In this document: positions 43,598 through 55,071 of the stretch, piece after piece
Layout: each line of letters starts with the position of its first letter
Position numbering within the stretch: the first letter of the stretch is position 1
Source: Nocardioides panzhihuensis
GTDB lineage: Bacteria; Actinomycetota; Actinomycetes; Propionibacteriales; Nocardioidaceae
Assembly: GCF_013408335.1 (NCBI RefSeq)
Contig: NZ_JACBZR010000001.1
Span: forward strand, 3,635,501-3,699,500
Length of the DNA: 64,000 bases
Reading direction: 5' to 3'
Notes under the pieces: generated by a model
Database searches by the model: none
What the model was told of the DNA's origin: nothing
Seen by the model: the letters and a program-made list of their open reading frames with translations, nothing else
Translations under genes and position numbers: made by a program

Positions 43598-44382
43598 CGT
43601 CCTTCCCAGACGGGCGTGCGCTTCTCGGCGAAGGCGCGGGCGCCCTCCTCGGCGTCCGCGGAGGCGAAGACCCCCTCGACGATCTCCCGCTGCCGGTGGT
43701 AGCGCTCCTCGACCGGCCAGCCGCGCGACTGGACCATCACGCGCTTGCTCGCCGCGACCGCGAGCGGGCCGTTTGCCGCGATCCGGTCGGCGAGGGCGAG
43801 CGCGGCTTCGAGCGCGGACCCGTCGTCGACGATCTGATTGACCAGGCCGACGTCGTAGGCCCGCTGAGCCTCCAGGAAGTCCCCGGTGAGCACAAGCTCC
43901 ATCGCGACCGCGGGCGGGATCCGCTCGGGCAGCCGGAGCAGGCCGCCGCCCGCCGCGACCAGGCCGCGTTTGACCTCGGGGACGCCGAACCGGGCGCCGC
44001 GTGCGGCGACGACCATGTCGCACGCGAGCACGATCTCGCAGCCTCCGGCGAGCGCGTACCCCTCGACGGCGGCGATGATCGGCTTGGCCGGTGGGGTCTC
44101 GGTGATGCCCGCGAAGCCGCGGCCCGGGACGCTCGGGCGCTCGCCGCGCAGGAAGGCCTTCAGGTCCATCCCCGCGCAGAACGTTCCGCCCGCTCCGGTG
44201 ATGACGCCGACGGACAGGTCGGGCCGGGCGTCGAGCGTGTCGAGCGCCGCGGCGACGGCTTCGGAGACCGCGCGGTCGACGGCGTTCCTGGCCTCGGGGC
44301 GGTCGAGGGTGATGACGAGGACGCCGGGGCGTTCCTCGACGCGGACCGCTCTGGCGGTCTCAGGACTGACTTCGGTGCTCAT
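43594..44382 (-). CDS. Enoyl-CoA hydratase/isomerase (crotonase family)
   Basis: A 262-residue crotonase. The oxyanion-hole loops are AGGTFCAGMDLKAF (about residues 65-78) and ALAGGCEIVLACD (about 112-124), with an EVKRGLVAAGGG catalytic helix following. The Glu normally acting as base lies near PEVKRG. It may hydrate an enoyl-CoA or, as in some ring-opening crotonases, hydrolyse a C-C bond. It is coupled to the acyl-CoA ligase. Confidence 0.9.
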   Translation of the reverse strand: MSTEVSPETARAVRVEERPGVLVITLDRPEARNAVDRAVSEAVAAALDTLDARPDLSVGVITGAGGTFCAGMDLKAFLRGERPSVPGRGFAGITETPPAKPIIAAVEGYALAGGCEIVLACDMVVAARGARFGVPEVKRGLVAAGGGLLRLPERIPPAVAMELVLTGDFLEAQRAYDVGLVNQIVDDGSALEAALALADRIAANGPLAVAASKRVMVQSRGWPVEERYHRQREIVEGVFASADAEEGARAFAEKRTPVWEGR

Positions 44383-44401
44383 CGGATCCTCCTCCTCGGG
44401 G

Positions 44402-45553
44402 TCACAGACCGAGCGACTTGGCGACGATGGTCTTCATGACCTCGCTGGTGCCGCCGTAGATGCGGCTGACCCGGGCATCGGCGTAGAGCCGCGCGATCGG
44501 GTACTCGTTCATGTAGCCGTAGCCGCCGTGCAGCTGCAGGCACTTGTCGACGACCCGCGCCTGCATCTCCGTCATCCAGAGCTTGACGGCAGCCGCGTCG
44601 GGGCCCGAGAGCTCGCCGCGGTCGTGCGCCTCGAGCGCCTGGTCGAGGAACGCCTGGCCGGCCGCGACGTCGACGGCGCACTCGGCGAGCACGAACTTGG
44701 TGTTCTGGAACTCGGCGACCGCCTTGCCGAACACCTGCCTCTCACCCGTGTAGTCACGCGCCAGGTCAACGGCGTGAGCGGCGGCCGACCACGCGCCGAC
44801 CGCGATCGTGAGCCGCTCCTGCGGCAGATTGTTGCTGAGATAGGCGAACGCCTGACCCTCCTCGCCTAGCAGATCCTCGAACGGCACCCGTACGTCGTCG
44901 AAGGACAGCTCGCAGGTGTCCTGCGCCTTCAGCCCCAACTTGTCGAGCATCCGGCCGACCTCGTAGCCCGGGCTCTTGGTGTCGACGACCAGGATGCTGA
45001 GCCCGGTGCGCCGGTTGGTGGGGTCGGGCGCGGAGGTCCGGGCGACCACCAACACCCGGTCGGCGTTGTAGCCGCCGGTGATGAACGTCTTCGCCCCGTT
45101 CAGGACGTAGCAGTCGCCGTCAAGACGGGCGGTGGTGCGGATCCCGGCGAGGTCGGAGCCGGTGCCGGGTTCGGTCATCGCGATCGCGGTCATCAGCTCA
45201 CCGGCCGCGAACCCTGGCAGCCATCGCTGCTTCTGCTCCTCGGTGGCGTACGAGAGAAGGTAGGGCAGCACCAGGTCCATGTGCACGCGGAGCGGTCCGA
45301 GGTTGATGTCGGACCGCACCGACTCCTCGGTGACGATCGCGTTGAACTTGTACGACGCCACCCCGGCGCCGCCGTACTCCTCCGGCACCTGGATCCCGAC
45401 GATCCCGAGCTCGGCAGCCTGACGGTAGAAGTCCCGCGGTGGGTGGCCCGCCCGCTCCCAGGCGGAGAACCCGGGGGCGACCTGCTTCTCGAAGAACTGT
45501 CGGACCGTGCCCCGGAAGGCCTCGTGGTCCTCGCCGAAGATCGTTCGCTGCAT
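44402..45553 (-). CDS. Acyl-CoA dehydrogenase
   Basis: A 383-residue flavoprotein that desaturates an acyl-CoA. It has FAD-binding segments AMTEPGTGSDLAG and VLNGAKTFITGG, and the C-terminal QLHGGYGYMNEYPIARLYADARV. The motif that carries the catalytic Glu in many members (YEGT) reads YGGTSEVM here. As in isovaleryl-CoA dehydrogenase, the base may lie on another helix. It lies 19 bp upstream of the enoyl-CoA hydratase. Confidence 0.92.
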   Translation of the reverse strand: MQRTIFGEDHEAFRGTVRQFFEKQVAPGFSAWERAGHPPRDFYRQAAELGIVGIQVPEEYGGAGVASYKFNAIVTEESVRSDINLGPLRVHMDLVLPYLLSYATEEQKQRWLPGFAAGELMTAIAMTEPGTGSDLAGIRTTARLDGDCYVLNGAKTFITGGYNADRVLVVARTSAPDPTNRRTGLSILVVDTKSPGYEVGRMLDKLGLKAQDTCELSFDDVRVPFEDLLGEEGQAFAYLSNNLPQERLTIAVGAWSAAAHAVDLARDYTGERQVFGKAVAEFQNTKFVLAECAVDVAAGQAFLDQALEAHDRGELSGPDAAAVKLWMTEMQARVVDKCLQLHGGYGYMNEYPIARLYADARVSRIYGGTSEVMKTIVAKSLGL

Positions 45554-45566
45554 GGTTGCTCCTGGG

Positions 45567-47875
<2,309 letters not shown>

Positions 47876-48004
47876 GGTTGTCTCCTTCGCAGAACCACTG
47901 GGATCGCTGCCCCGGCTGACCGGTGCTCAGGACGTCATCGGGCGGCATCACCATGGTTGTGGCGCCGGGCCCCGGACCGCAAAGACTCTTCGGCTAACCG
48001 ATCG

Positions 48005-48019
48005 ATAGGCTCTTCCTAT
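48005..48019. promoter_or_regulatory. LysR-type box ATAGG-CTCTT-CCTAT
   Basis: A perfect 5-bp inverted repeat with a 5-bp spacer, which fits the T-N11-A LysR pattern. It is embedded in a larger loose palindrome with CGATCG on both sides (about 47998 and 48022). It lies 130 bp upstream of the MFS start and is the best operator candidate for the 39963-47875 operon. Confidence 0.5.
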
Positions 48020-48078
48020 GACGATCGTCACACTTCTCTACGGCTGCATCGAAGCGCGAAAGACGCCGGCGGCGGCCC

Positions 48079-48858
48079 TCAGGCGCTGATGAAGTCGGGC
48101 CGTCGGCGCTCGAGGAAGGCCGCCCGGCCCTCGGCGAACTGTCGGCCGCCGAGCAGCTCGACCTGGAGGTCGGCCTCGGCCGCGAGTACGCCGTCGAGAC
48201 TTTGGTCGGGTTGGGTGAGGATGCGTCGGGTGCCGGTCACCATCGGCCCCGAGAGCTCGGCAAGGCGCGAGGCCAGCTCGACCGCTTGGTCGAGGGCCGT
48301 GCCGTCGTCGACGACGCTCTCGACCGCTCCGATCCGCTCGGCCTCGGCTGCGTCGAAGGTGCGTACGGTCAGGAGCAGCTCACGTGCCCTGCCCTGCCCG
48401 ACGCGCCGTGGGAGCGTGTAGGCGAGACCGGTGTCGGGGCCGAGCGCGATCTTCCCGAAGGACGTCGAGAAGGTCGCCGAGCGGCCGGCGACCACCAGGT
48501 CGCAGGCGGCGGCCAGCGCGAGCCCGAGCCCGTACGCGCCGCCCTCGACCGCGGCGACGACCGGCCGGGCCCCGGTCACCAGCTGGCGCACGACGGCGTT
48601 GACGACCTCGAGCCGCTGCCGGGCGACGTCCTGGTCCTGCGACATCGACCGGATGTCGCCACCCGCGGAGAACACCGAGCCCGCACCGGTCAGAACGACT
48701 GCACGCGCCTCCTGGTCGGCGGTCCGGAGTGCGGCGAGGAGGTCCAGCCGGTCGGCGAGGTCGAGCGCGTTGCGGCGCTCGGGGCGGTCGAGGGTGAGGA
48801 TGCGGACATGGCCACGGTCCTCGACCCGGACCGCCCTGGTCCGCGGCTCCTCGCTCAT
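48079..48858 (-). CDS. Enoyl-CoA hydratase/isomerase (crotonase family)
   Basis: A 259-residue crotonase with oxyanion-hole loops AGSVFSAGGDIRSM (about residues 62-75) and GGAYGLGLALAAACD (about 107-121). The region after them (ATFSTSFGKIALGPDTGLAY) has Gly/Asp where hydratases usually have Glu, so isomerase or other activity is possible. Its start overlaps the upstream dehydrogenase stop by 4 bp. It ends the operon formed with the acyl-CoA dehydrogenase and CoA transferase. Confidence 0.88.
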   Translation of the reverse strand: MSEEPRTRAVRVEDRGHVRILTLDRPERRNALDLADRLDLLAALRTADQEARAVVLTGAGSVFSAGGDIRSMSQDQDVARQRLEVVNAVVRQLVTGARPVVAAVEGGAYGLGLALAAACDLVVAGRSATFSTSFGKIALGPDTGLAYTLPRRVGQGRARELLLTVRTFDAAEAERIGAVESVVDDGTALDQAVELASRLAELSGPMVTGTRRILTQPDQSLDGVLAAEADLQVELLGGRQFAEGRAAFLERRRPDFISA

Positions 48859-50003
48859 CCCTGGAACTCCTTGACCATCTGCTTGGCGATGATCAGCTTC
48901 TGGATCTCGCTGGTGCCCTCGTAGAGCCGGAACAGCCGCGCGTCGCGGTAGAACCGCTCGACCGGCACCTCACGCATGTAGCCGAGGCCGCCGTGGATCT
49001 GGACCGCCCGGTCGGCGATCCGGTCGACCGCCTCGGTGCAGAACAGCTTGCACATCGAGGGTGCCGTACGCCGGTCGCTGCCGTCGTCCCAGCTGCGGGC
49101 CGCCTCGAGGACCATCGCGCGACCGGCGTACGCCTCGGTCCGGCTCTCGGCGAGCATCGCCTGGATCAGCTGGAACTCGGCCAGCTTCTGGCCGCCCTGG
49201 CCGTTGGTCGTGGCGTGACGGAGGCTCTCCTCGATCAGGCGGTCGGCCAGGCCGACGGTCAGCGCCGCGATGTGCAGCCGGCCCTTGGCCAGCGATCGCA
49301 TCGCCGCGGAGAAGCCCTCGCCCTCGACCTCGCCGACCAGGTTCTCGGCGGGCACCCGGACGCCGTCGAGGAAGATCTCGGACGTCGAGGTGCCGCGCTG
49401 ACCCATCTTGTGGTCTCGCGGACCGACGGTGACGCCTGGGGTGTCGGTCGGCACCACGAACACCGAGATGTTCTTCGCGCCCTCACTGAGGTCGCCGGTG
49501 CGGGCGAACACCATGAGCAGATCTGCCCAGTTCGCGTTGGTGATGAAGCGCTTCTGTCCGTTGATGACGTACTCGTCGCCCTCGCGGACGGCTCGGGTGC
49601 GCAGGCCGCTCGGGTCGGAGCCGGCCTCCGGCTCGGTGAGCGCGAACGAGGCCACCAGCTCACCACTGGCCAGCCGGGGCAGATACTGCTGCTTCTGCCG
49701 ATCGGTGCCGCAGTTGACCAGCACCTGACCGGCGATGCCGTTGTTGGTGCCGAACACCGAGCGGAACGACGGCGTGGTCCAGCCGAGCTCCATCGCCAGC
49801 CGGACCTCCTCCGACATGGTGAATCCGAGACCGCCGTACTCCTCGGGGATGGCATAGCCGAACAGCCCCATGGCCGCGGCCTGCTGCCGGAGCCGGTCGG
49901 GGATCTGGTCGGTCTCCTCGATCTCGTCCTCGGCTGAGACGACCTCCTTGCGGACGAACGCGCGGACTGCGTCGAGGATCGAGGCGAACTCGTCGGGCTC
50001 CAT
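48855..50003 (-). CDS. Acyl-CoA dehydrogenase
   Basis: A 382-residue acyl-CoA dehydrogenase with ALTEPEAGSDPSG and VINGQKRFITNA FAD segments, and the canonical catalytic Glu in LYEGTSEIQ near the C-terminus. ATG at 50003 has GAAGGAG 9 nt upstream; the open frame continues into the CoA transferase but without cause. It lies between the CoA transferase and the crotonase, which suits the order activation, desaturation, hydration. Confidence 0.93.
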   Translation of the reverse strand: MEPDEFASILDAVRAFVRKEVVSAEDEIEETDQIPDRLRQQAAAMGLFGYAIPEEYGGLGFTMSEEVRLAMELGWTTPSFRSVFGTNNGIAGQVLVNCGTDRQKQQYLPRLASGELVASFALTEPEAGSDPSGLRTRAVREGDEYVINGQKRFITNANWADLLMVFARTGDLSEGAKNISVFVVPTDTPGVTVGPRDHKMGQRGTSTSEIFLDGVRVPAENLVGEVEGEGFSAAMRSLAKGRLHIAALTVGLADRLIEESLRHATTNGQGGQKLAEFQLIQAMLAESRTEAYAGRAMVLEAARSWDDGSDRRTAPSMCKLFCTEAVDRIADRAVQIHGGLGYMREVPVERFYRDARLFRLYEGTSEIQKLIIAKQMVKEFQG

Positions 50004-50040
50004 GGGTGCTGCTCCTTCGTGCGGGACGATCAAGACCGGG

Positions 50041-51261
50041 TCAAAGCGTGGGAACGGGTACGTCGGTGGGCCGGCCGACCACGCCACCGGCAGCCAGCCG
50101 GTCGATCTCGCCGGCGTCCAGGCCGAGCTCCGCGAGCACGGCATCGGTGTGGGCGCCGAGCTCCGGGATCGCGCCCATCGGCAGCTCGACGTCACGGAAC
50201 GTCATCGGAGGCAGTACGCCGCGGACCGGCCCGGCAGGAGTGTCGACCGCGCGCCACCGGTCACGGCCGGCGAGCTGCGGGTGCTCGACCAGGCCGGACA
50301 TGTCGTTGATCTGGGCAGCCGGAACACCGGCGGCGGCGAGCCGGGCATCGAGGTCGGCGGTGGCGAAGCCGCGGGTGTGCTCGGCGACGACCGCGTCGCA
50401 CTCCTCTCGGTGGGCGACCCGCAACGGGTTGGTGGCCAACCGGGGATGGTCGACGAGATCGGGCCGATCGAAGACGTCGGTCACCAGCGCCCGCCAGCCG
50501 CGGTCGTTCTGGACGCCGATCAGGATCTCCCCGTCGGCGGTCGGGTAGGCGTCATACGGCGCGATCGAGGCGTGGCTGAGCCCCATCCTGGGCACCTGGC
50601 GGCCACCGTACATCTGCATGTACATCGGGTGCCCGAGCCACTCGACGGTCGCGTCGAACATCGACACATCGACGATGCCGCCCTTGCCGGTGCGCTCACG
50701 GCGGAAGAGGGCCGCGACGATCGCCTGGCTCGTGTAGAGGCCCGCGGCGATGTCGGAGCTGGGGACGCCGGTCTTGGTCGCCGTCTCCGGGGTGCCGGTG
50801 ACCGAGATCAGCCCGGATTCCGCCTGGATCAGCATGTCGTACGCCTTGCGGTCGCGCAGCGGGCCGCCGGTGCCGTAGCCGGAGATGCCGGCGACGACGA
50901 GCCCCGGGTGCCGTTCGGCGAGCTCCTCCGCGCCGAGCCCGAGCCGCTCGGCGGCGCCGGGCGCGGCGTTCTGCAGGAACACGTCGGCGCGGGCGACCAG
51001 CCGGCGCGCGAGCTCGGCGCCGTCGGCGGACTTGAGGTCGAGCGCCACCGACTCCTTGCCGCGGTTGAGCCAGACGAAGTGCGAGGCGAGGCCGTGCACC
51101 GCATGGTCGTAGTTGCGGGCGAAGTCACCCTCGCCCACCCGCTCCAGCTTGATCACGCGGGCACCGAGGTCCGCGAGGTGACGGGTGGCGAGCGGGGCCG
51201 CGACGGCCTGCTCGAGGGCGACCACGGTGATGCCCTCCAGCGGCAGCAGGTCGTTGGTCAT
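50041..51261 (-). CDS. CaiB/BaiF-family (class III) CoA transferase
   Basis: Transfers CoA from a donor such as succinyl-CoA or acetyl-CoA to a carboxylic acid. The 406-residue protein has LEGITVVALEQAVAAPLATRHLADLGA at the N-terminus, and the catalytic Asp in SSDIAAGLYTSQAI (about residue 168). The segment FVWLNRGKESVALDLK is the family's hallmark. I chose the ATG at 51261. First gene of the set 48079-51261 and divergent from a LysR gene. Confidence 0.92.
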   Translation of the reverse strand: MTNDLLPLEGITVVALEQAVAAPLATRHLADLGARVIKLERVGEGDFARNYDHAVHGLASHFVWLNRGKESVALDLKSADGAELARRLVARADVFLQNAAPGAAERLGLGAEELAERHPGLVVAGISGYGTGGPLRDRKAYDMLIQAESGLISVTGTPETATKTGVPSSDIAAGLYTSQAIVAALFRRERTGKGGIVDVSMFDATVEWLGHPMYMQMYGGRQVPRMGLSHASIAPYDAYPTADGEILIGVQNDRGWRALVTDVFDRPDLVDHPRLATNPLRVAHREECDAVVAEHTRGFATADLDARLAAAGVPAAQINDMSGLVEHPQLAGRDRWRAVDTPAGPVRGVLPPMTFRDVELPMGAIPELGAHTDAVLAELGLDAGEIDRLAAGGVVGRPTDVPVPTL

Positions 51262-51305
51262 GCAGCAAGCATCCCGCGACTTCTTATGCGCGTCCAATAC
51301 CTAAT

Positions 51306-51324
51306 CCTTGGAGGATTGTTCCCA
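51306..51324. promoter_or_regulatory. Palindrome AATCC-TTGGA-GGATT in the divergent LysR/CoA-transferase region
   Basis: A 15-bp inverted repeat in the 83-bp gap between the CoA transferase and LysR starts. It is a plausible LysR operator but its spacing departs from the simple T-N11-A pattern. Confidence 0.4.
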
Positions 51325-51344
51325 CTGATGCAATAGTTGTACGT

Positions 51345-52262
51345 ATGGACCTGCACCATCTCGAGGCCTTCCTGGCCGTCGCCGAAGAGCTCCACTTCGG
51401 CCGCGCGGCCGAGCGGCTGCACATCGCCCAGCCTCCGCTGAGTCGCACCATCAAGCAGCTCGAGCGCGACCTCGGCGCCCAGCTGTTCGACCGCACCACC
51501 CGGAGCGTCCGACTGACGTCGGCCGGCGAGGCACTGGTCCGGCCCGCCCAGGAGGTGCTCGAGGGCCTGCGCACCGCGCGCCGAGCGGTCCGCTCCGCCG
51601 GCCGCGGAGAGACCGGCCGGGTCCGGATCGGGTTCGCAGGGCCTTCCTCCCACGTGCTCGTCGGCCAGCTCGGCCGGATCGTCCGCGAGCAGCATCCCGG
51701 GATCGAGCTCATGCTGCAGAGCACGACGTACAACTACGAGGCGCTGCGCTCGTTGCAGGACGGCGAGCTCGACCTGGCGATCGCGCGGTGGCGGATCGAG
51801 CCGCAGGGCCTGGCGCACCGCGTGATCGCGGTCGAGCACTACGTGATCGCCGTGCCCGCCGGTCACCGGCTCGCCGGCCGCGGGGAGGTCAGCATGGCGG
51901 AGTGCCGGGACGAGCCGTTCGTGGCCCTGCCGGCGGACCCCGGCTCCAGCGTGCGTGACGCCTTCATCGAGACGTCCTCCCAGGTCGGGTTCGTGCCCAA
52001 CATCGTGCAGACCGCACCGGACAGCTGGACCGCGGTCGCGCTGGTCGCTGCCGGCGTCGGCATGACGTTCACGCTCGACACCGCGATCGCCAACGTCGTG
52101 CAGACCGGCATCGAGGTGGTCAGGATCAGCGAGTGCGACCGCCCCACGTTCCAGCAGCTCGCCTGGCGCCAGGAAGACCGGAGCCCAGCGCTGCATGCGG
52201 TGCTGCGTGCCTCGGAGGAGGCCCTGCCGACGCCGGACCTGCCGTCGGCGCCGCCCGCCTGA
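51345..52262 (+). CDS. LysR-family transcriptional regulator
   Basis: A 305-residue LysR regulator with HTH RAAERLHIAQPPLSRTIKQL (about residues 18-37). The effector domain resembles those of BenM/CatM-type regulators of aromatic and acid catabolism. The start ATG gives MDLHHLEAFLAVAEELHFG. By divergence it is expected to control the CaiB-dehydrogenase-crotonase operon. Confidence 0.88.
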   Translation: MDLHHLEAFLAVAEELHFGRAAERLHIAQPPLSRTIKQLERDLGAQLFDRTTRSVRLTSAGEALVRPAQEVLEGLRTARRAVRSAGRGETGRVRIGFAGPSSHVLVGQLGRIVREQHPGIELMLQSTTYNYEALRSLQDGELDLAIARWRIEPQGLAHRVIAVEHYVIAVPAGHRLAGRGEVSMAECRDEPFVALPADPGSSVRDAFIETSSQVGFVPNIVQTAPDSWTAVALVAAGVGMTFTLDTAIANVVQTGIEVVRISECDRPTFQQLAWRQEDRSPALHAVLRASEEALPTPDLPSAPPA

Positions 52263-52269
52263 CCACCGG

Positions 52270-53187
52270 TCAGCGGTCGGTCGAGACCTTCACCAGGCCG
52301 ACCTGCGACGCGGTGGCGACGTGGCGACCGGTCTCGTCGAACAGCTCACCGACGCCGTGGGCCCGCCCGTGGGCGATCGCCTCCACGCGGCAGTCGAACT
52401 GGTGCCAGCCGGTCAGGTCGGAGGCGGCATGGAAAGTCAGAGCATGGGTCAGGCTGAGGATCCGGGCGCCGGGTTTGTGCCGAGCCGACCCGAGCGCCAG
52501 GAACGACGCCTCGAGGATGCTCATGTCGCTCACGTAGGCGAGCACCGCCGACCGCAGGACCGGCTCCTCGGGCAGCGGGCCGGTCGCCCGGAAGAAGCTG
52601 GTCTGTCGGTCGTTCGGATCGGCGACGGTGAAGTACGGCGGGGCCACCGCATGGCGGAAGTGGACCGGTCGGTTCAACCGCCACCAAGGCGGGATCCGCT
52701 CGTCTGAGCCGAACCGGTCGGCCAGGTCCGGCAGCGTCTCGGGGTCAGGAGCGGGCCGCGGCCGTAGCGAGCTGTGGGACGGCAGGTCGGCACGGACCGT
52801 CGCCCATCGGGTGACTGCTCCGAAGAGCTCCTCCCCCGCGTCGTCGAGCAGACGGCTGCGCCGGGTCGCCAGCGACGGCGCGTCCGAGACGACCGTGACC
52901 TCCCAGTGCAGCGGCCGGTCCGTCGGCACGCCGCCGACGAAGTCGGCCTGCAGGCTGATGATCCGCTGGTCGGCCCCGACCCCGCGCCCGGCGGCGACCA
53001 GCGCCTGAGCCAGGAGGAGGCCACCGAAGAGCCTGCCCGCGGGATGCTGCTGAGGTTGCCCGACCCAGTGGCTGACCCGGCCGGTCGGCTCGTCGACACA
53101 GGTCAGGTCGAGGAGGTCGAGCAGCTCGTCGAGGGTCACGGCAGCACGGGTGTCAGCGGCAGGAGAGGCAGGGTCCACTCGGCTCAT
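52270..53187 (-). CDS. Acyl-CoA thioesterase II (TesB-type double hotdog)
   Basis: Hydrolyses acyl-CoA esters and so can release CoA from dead-end intermediates. The 305-residue protein has two hotdog domains. The first holds RLFGGLLLAQALVAAGRGV (about residues 47-65), and the second ends in HGVGELFDETGRHVATASQ with the catalytic Asp/Thr/Gln positions of TesB. I chose the ATG at 53187, close to the domain start; starts at 53235 and 53241 are possible. It is convergent with the LysR gene and divergent from the two-subunit CoA transferase. Confidence 0.82.
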   Translation of the reverse strand: MSRVDPASPAADTRAAVTLDELLDLLDLTCVDEPTGRVSHWVGQPQQHPAGRLFGGLLLAQALVAAGRGVGADQRIISLQADFVGGVPTDRPLHWEVTVVSDAPSLATRRSRLLDDAGEELFGAVTRWATVRADLPSHSSLRPRPAPDPETLPDLADRFGSDERIPPWWRLNRPVHFRHAVAPPYFTVADPNDRQTSFFRATGPLPEEPVLRSAVLAYVSDMSILEASFLALGSARHKPGARILSLTHALTFHAASDLTGWHQFDCRVEAIAHGRAHGVGELFDETGRHVATASQVGLVKVSTDR

Positions 53188-53208
53188 TGTGCCGTCGTTT
53201 GTCGTCAC

Positions 53209-53218
53209 TTTCGATATC
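53209..53218. promoter_or_regulatory. Shared element TTTCGATATC, copy 1
   Basis: An AT-rich 10-mer in the divergent region between the thioesterase and the CoA-transferase operon. The same 10-mer recurs at 63066-63075 before the last transporter gene. It could be part of a promoter or a regulator site. Confidence 0.35.
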
Positions 53219-53341
53219 TGTCTCGAACTATTCATACCCATCCGTCAACAGTGATCGGCGGAAGAAGTATTGGAGTTCGGCAGGCGGCTGGCGGCAGGCT
53301 GGGACCACTGACCACCCCCTGCCCGCCCCGAGGAGCACCCA

Positions 53342-54289
53342 ATGGCCGCGCCCGACAAGGTCACCGATCTCAGCTCGGCGGTGGCCGCCCACGTACGGGA
53401 CGGCATGACGGTCGCGCTCGAGGGCTTCGGCCATCTGATCCCGTTCGCCGCGGGCCACGAGATCATCCGCCAGGGCCGACGGGACCTGACGTTCTGCCGG
53501 ATGACCCCCGATCTGCTGGCCGACCAGATGATCGCCGCCGGCTGCGTCTCGAAGCTCGTCGCCTCGTTCTTCGCCAGCGGCTCGGCGGGCTCCCTGCACG
53601 AGGTCCGGCGGCGGGTGGAGAACGCCGACCCGCAACCGCTCGAGGTCGAGGAGTACAGCCACTACGGCATGGTCTGCCGCTACCAGGCCGGCGCCGCCGG
53701 ACTGCCGTTCTTCCCGCTCCGCTCGTACGCCGGCAGCGACCTCCCGAAGCTCAACCCGCTGATCCGCAAGGTCTCCGATCCCTACGGCGGACCCGACATC
53801 TACGTCGTGCCGCCGCTGCGCCCGGACGTGACGATCGTCCACGCCCAGCGCGCCGACCGCTCCGGCAACGTCCAGATGTGGGGCATCGTCGGAGCCCAGC
53901 AGGAAGCGGCGTACGCGGCTGAGACCGTGATCGCGACCGTCGAGGAGATCGTCGAGGAGGACGTCGTCCGCTCCGACCCGAACCGCACCGTGCTGCCGTC
54001 CCACGCGGTCACCGCCGTGGTGGAGTGCCCCGGCGGCGCGCACCCGTCCTACACGCAGGGCCACTACGACCGGGACAACGCCTTCTACCGCGAGTGGACG
54101 CCGATCAGCCGCGACCGCGAGGCGGTGCTGGGCTGGCTGGAGGAGTGGGTGCACCAGGTGCCCGACCGCGCTGCGTACCTCGACAAGCTCGGAGCGGAGC
54201 GCTGGCGCGGGCTCGGTGTCGCTCCTCGGCCCTCGCAGCCCGTCGACTTCGGCCGCCGCCGGGTGGCCGCCCAGGAGGTGGCCTCATGA
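53342..54289 (+). CDS. CoA transferase alpha subunit (GctA/IpdA-like)
   Basis: A 315-residue class I CoA-transferase subunit, beginning DLSSAVAAHVRDGMTVALEGFG. It contains the ECPGGAHPS loop (about residue 235), shared with the IpdA subunit that opens the last steroid ring, and an extended C-terminal helix region WLEEWVHQVPDRAAYLDKLG seen in glutaconate-CoA-transferase relatives. Function may be CoA transfer or CoA-dependent ring hydrolysis. ATG at 53342 follows GAGGAGC. It is coupled to the beta subunit gene by ATGA and starts the large plus-strand operon. Confidence 0.82.
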   Translation: MAAPDKVTDLSSAVAAHVRDGMTVALEGFGHLIPFAAGHEIIRQGRRDLTFCRMTPDLLADQMIAAGCVSKLVASFFASGSAGSLHEVRRRVENADPQPLEVEEYSHYGMVCRYQAGAAGLPFFPLRSYAGSDLPKLNPLIRKVSDPYGGPDIYVVPPLRPDVTIVHAQRADRSGNVQMWGIVGAQQEAAYAAETVIATVEEIVEEDVVRSDPNRTVLPSHAVTAVVECPGGAHPSYTQGHYDRDNAFYREWTPISRDREAVLGWLEEWVHQVPDRAAYLDKLGAERWRGLGVAPRPSQPVDFGRRRVAAQEVAS

Positions 54290-55071
54290 GTACGCCGCTC
54301 TCGGATGTGGCTCCGTCCAGCACCGAGTTCCTCGCCGCGGTCGCCGCCCGACAGCTCGTCGGCAAGCACCGGGTCTTCGCGGGCGTCGGGCTGCCGACGC
54401 TCGCCGTCGACCTGGCGCGCCGCACCGTGAACCCCGACGTCGAGCTGGTCTACGAGTCCGGTGTCTGCGGCGCACAGCCGGAGGGCCTGGCGGAGGGCAT
54501 CGCCGACTCGGTGCTGGTCTCCGGTGCCGCGGCGGTGCTGAGCATGCCCGCGCTGTTCGGCTACGTCCTGCAGCGCGGCCATGTCGATGTCGGGTTCCTC
54601 GGCGCCGCCCAGATCGACCGCTGGGGCAGCCTCAACACCAGCTTCATCGGCGCCTGGGACAAGCCCGCCGTACGCCTCCCCGGTGCCGGCGGCGCCGCGG
54701 AGATCATGCCGAACGCGGGCGAGTGCATCGTCGTGCTGCGCCGCCACGACCCCGGCGCCCTTCCGGCGCAGCTCGACTTCTGCACCTCGCCCAGCCCGGT
54801 GCGCGCGCACGAGGAGGACCCCCGGATGGTGCCTCGCGGCCACGGGGTCTCCACCGTGATCACCCCGATGGCGGTGCTGCGTCGCCCCGACAAGCTCGGC
54901 GAGCTCGAGATCAGCGAGGTCCACCCCGGCCTCACCGTCGACCAGGTCCGCGCCGCAACCGGGTGGGACATCCGGGTCGCCGATGACGTACGTGAGACCG
55001 GCCGGCCCACCGTCGAGGAGGTCCGGCTGCTCCGCGACGAGATCGACACGGTGCGGCTCTACCTCCGATGA
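54286..55071 (+). CDS. CoA transferase beta subunit (GctB/IpdB-like)
   Basis: A 261-residue partner of the preceding subunit. The catalytic-Glu region is YESGVCGAQ (about residue 65); the glycine-rich FLGAAQIDRWGSLNTSFIG and PGAGGAAEIMPNAGE segments are typical of the beta chain. With its partner it should form a heterotetramer in the cytoplasm. ATG at 54286 gives ATGA coupling; longer starts lie within the alpha subunit. Confidence 0.85.
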   Translation: MSTPLSDVAPSSTEFLAAVAARQLVGKHRVFAGVGLPTLAVDLARRTVNPDVELVYESGVCGAQPEGLAEGIADSVLVSGAAAVLSMPALFGYVLQRGHVDVGFLGAAQIDRWGSLNTSFIGAWDKPAVRLPGAGGAAEIMPNAGECIVVLRRHDPGALPAQLDFCTSPSPVRAHEEDPRMVPRGHGVSTVITPMAVLRRPDKLGELEISEVHPGLTVDQVRAATGWDIRVADDVRETGRPTVEEVRLLRDEIDTVRLYLR

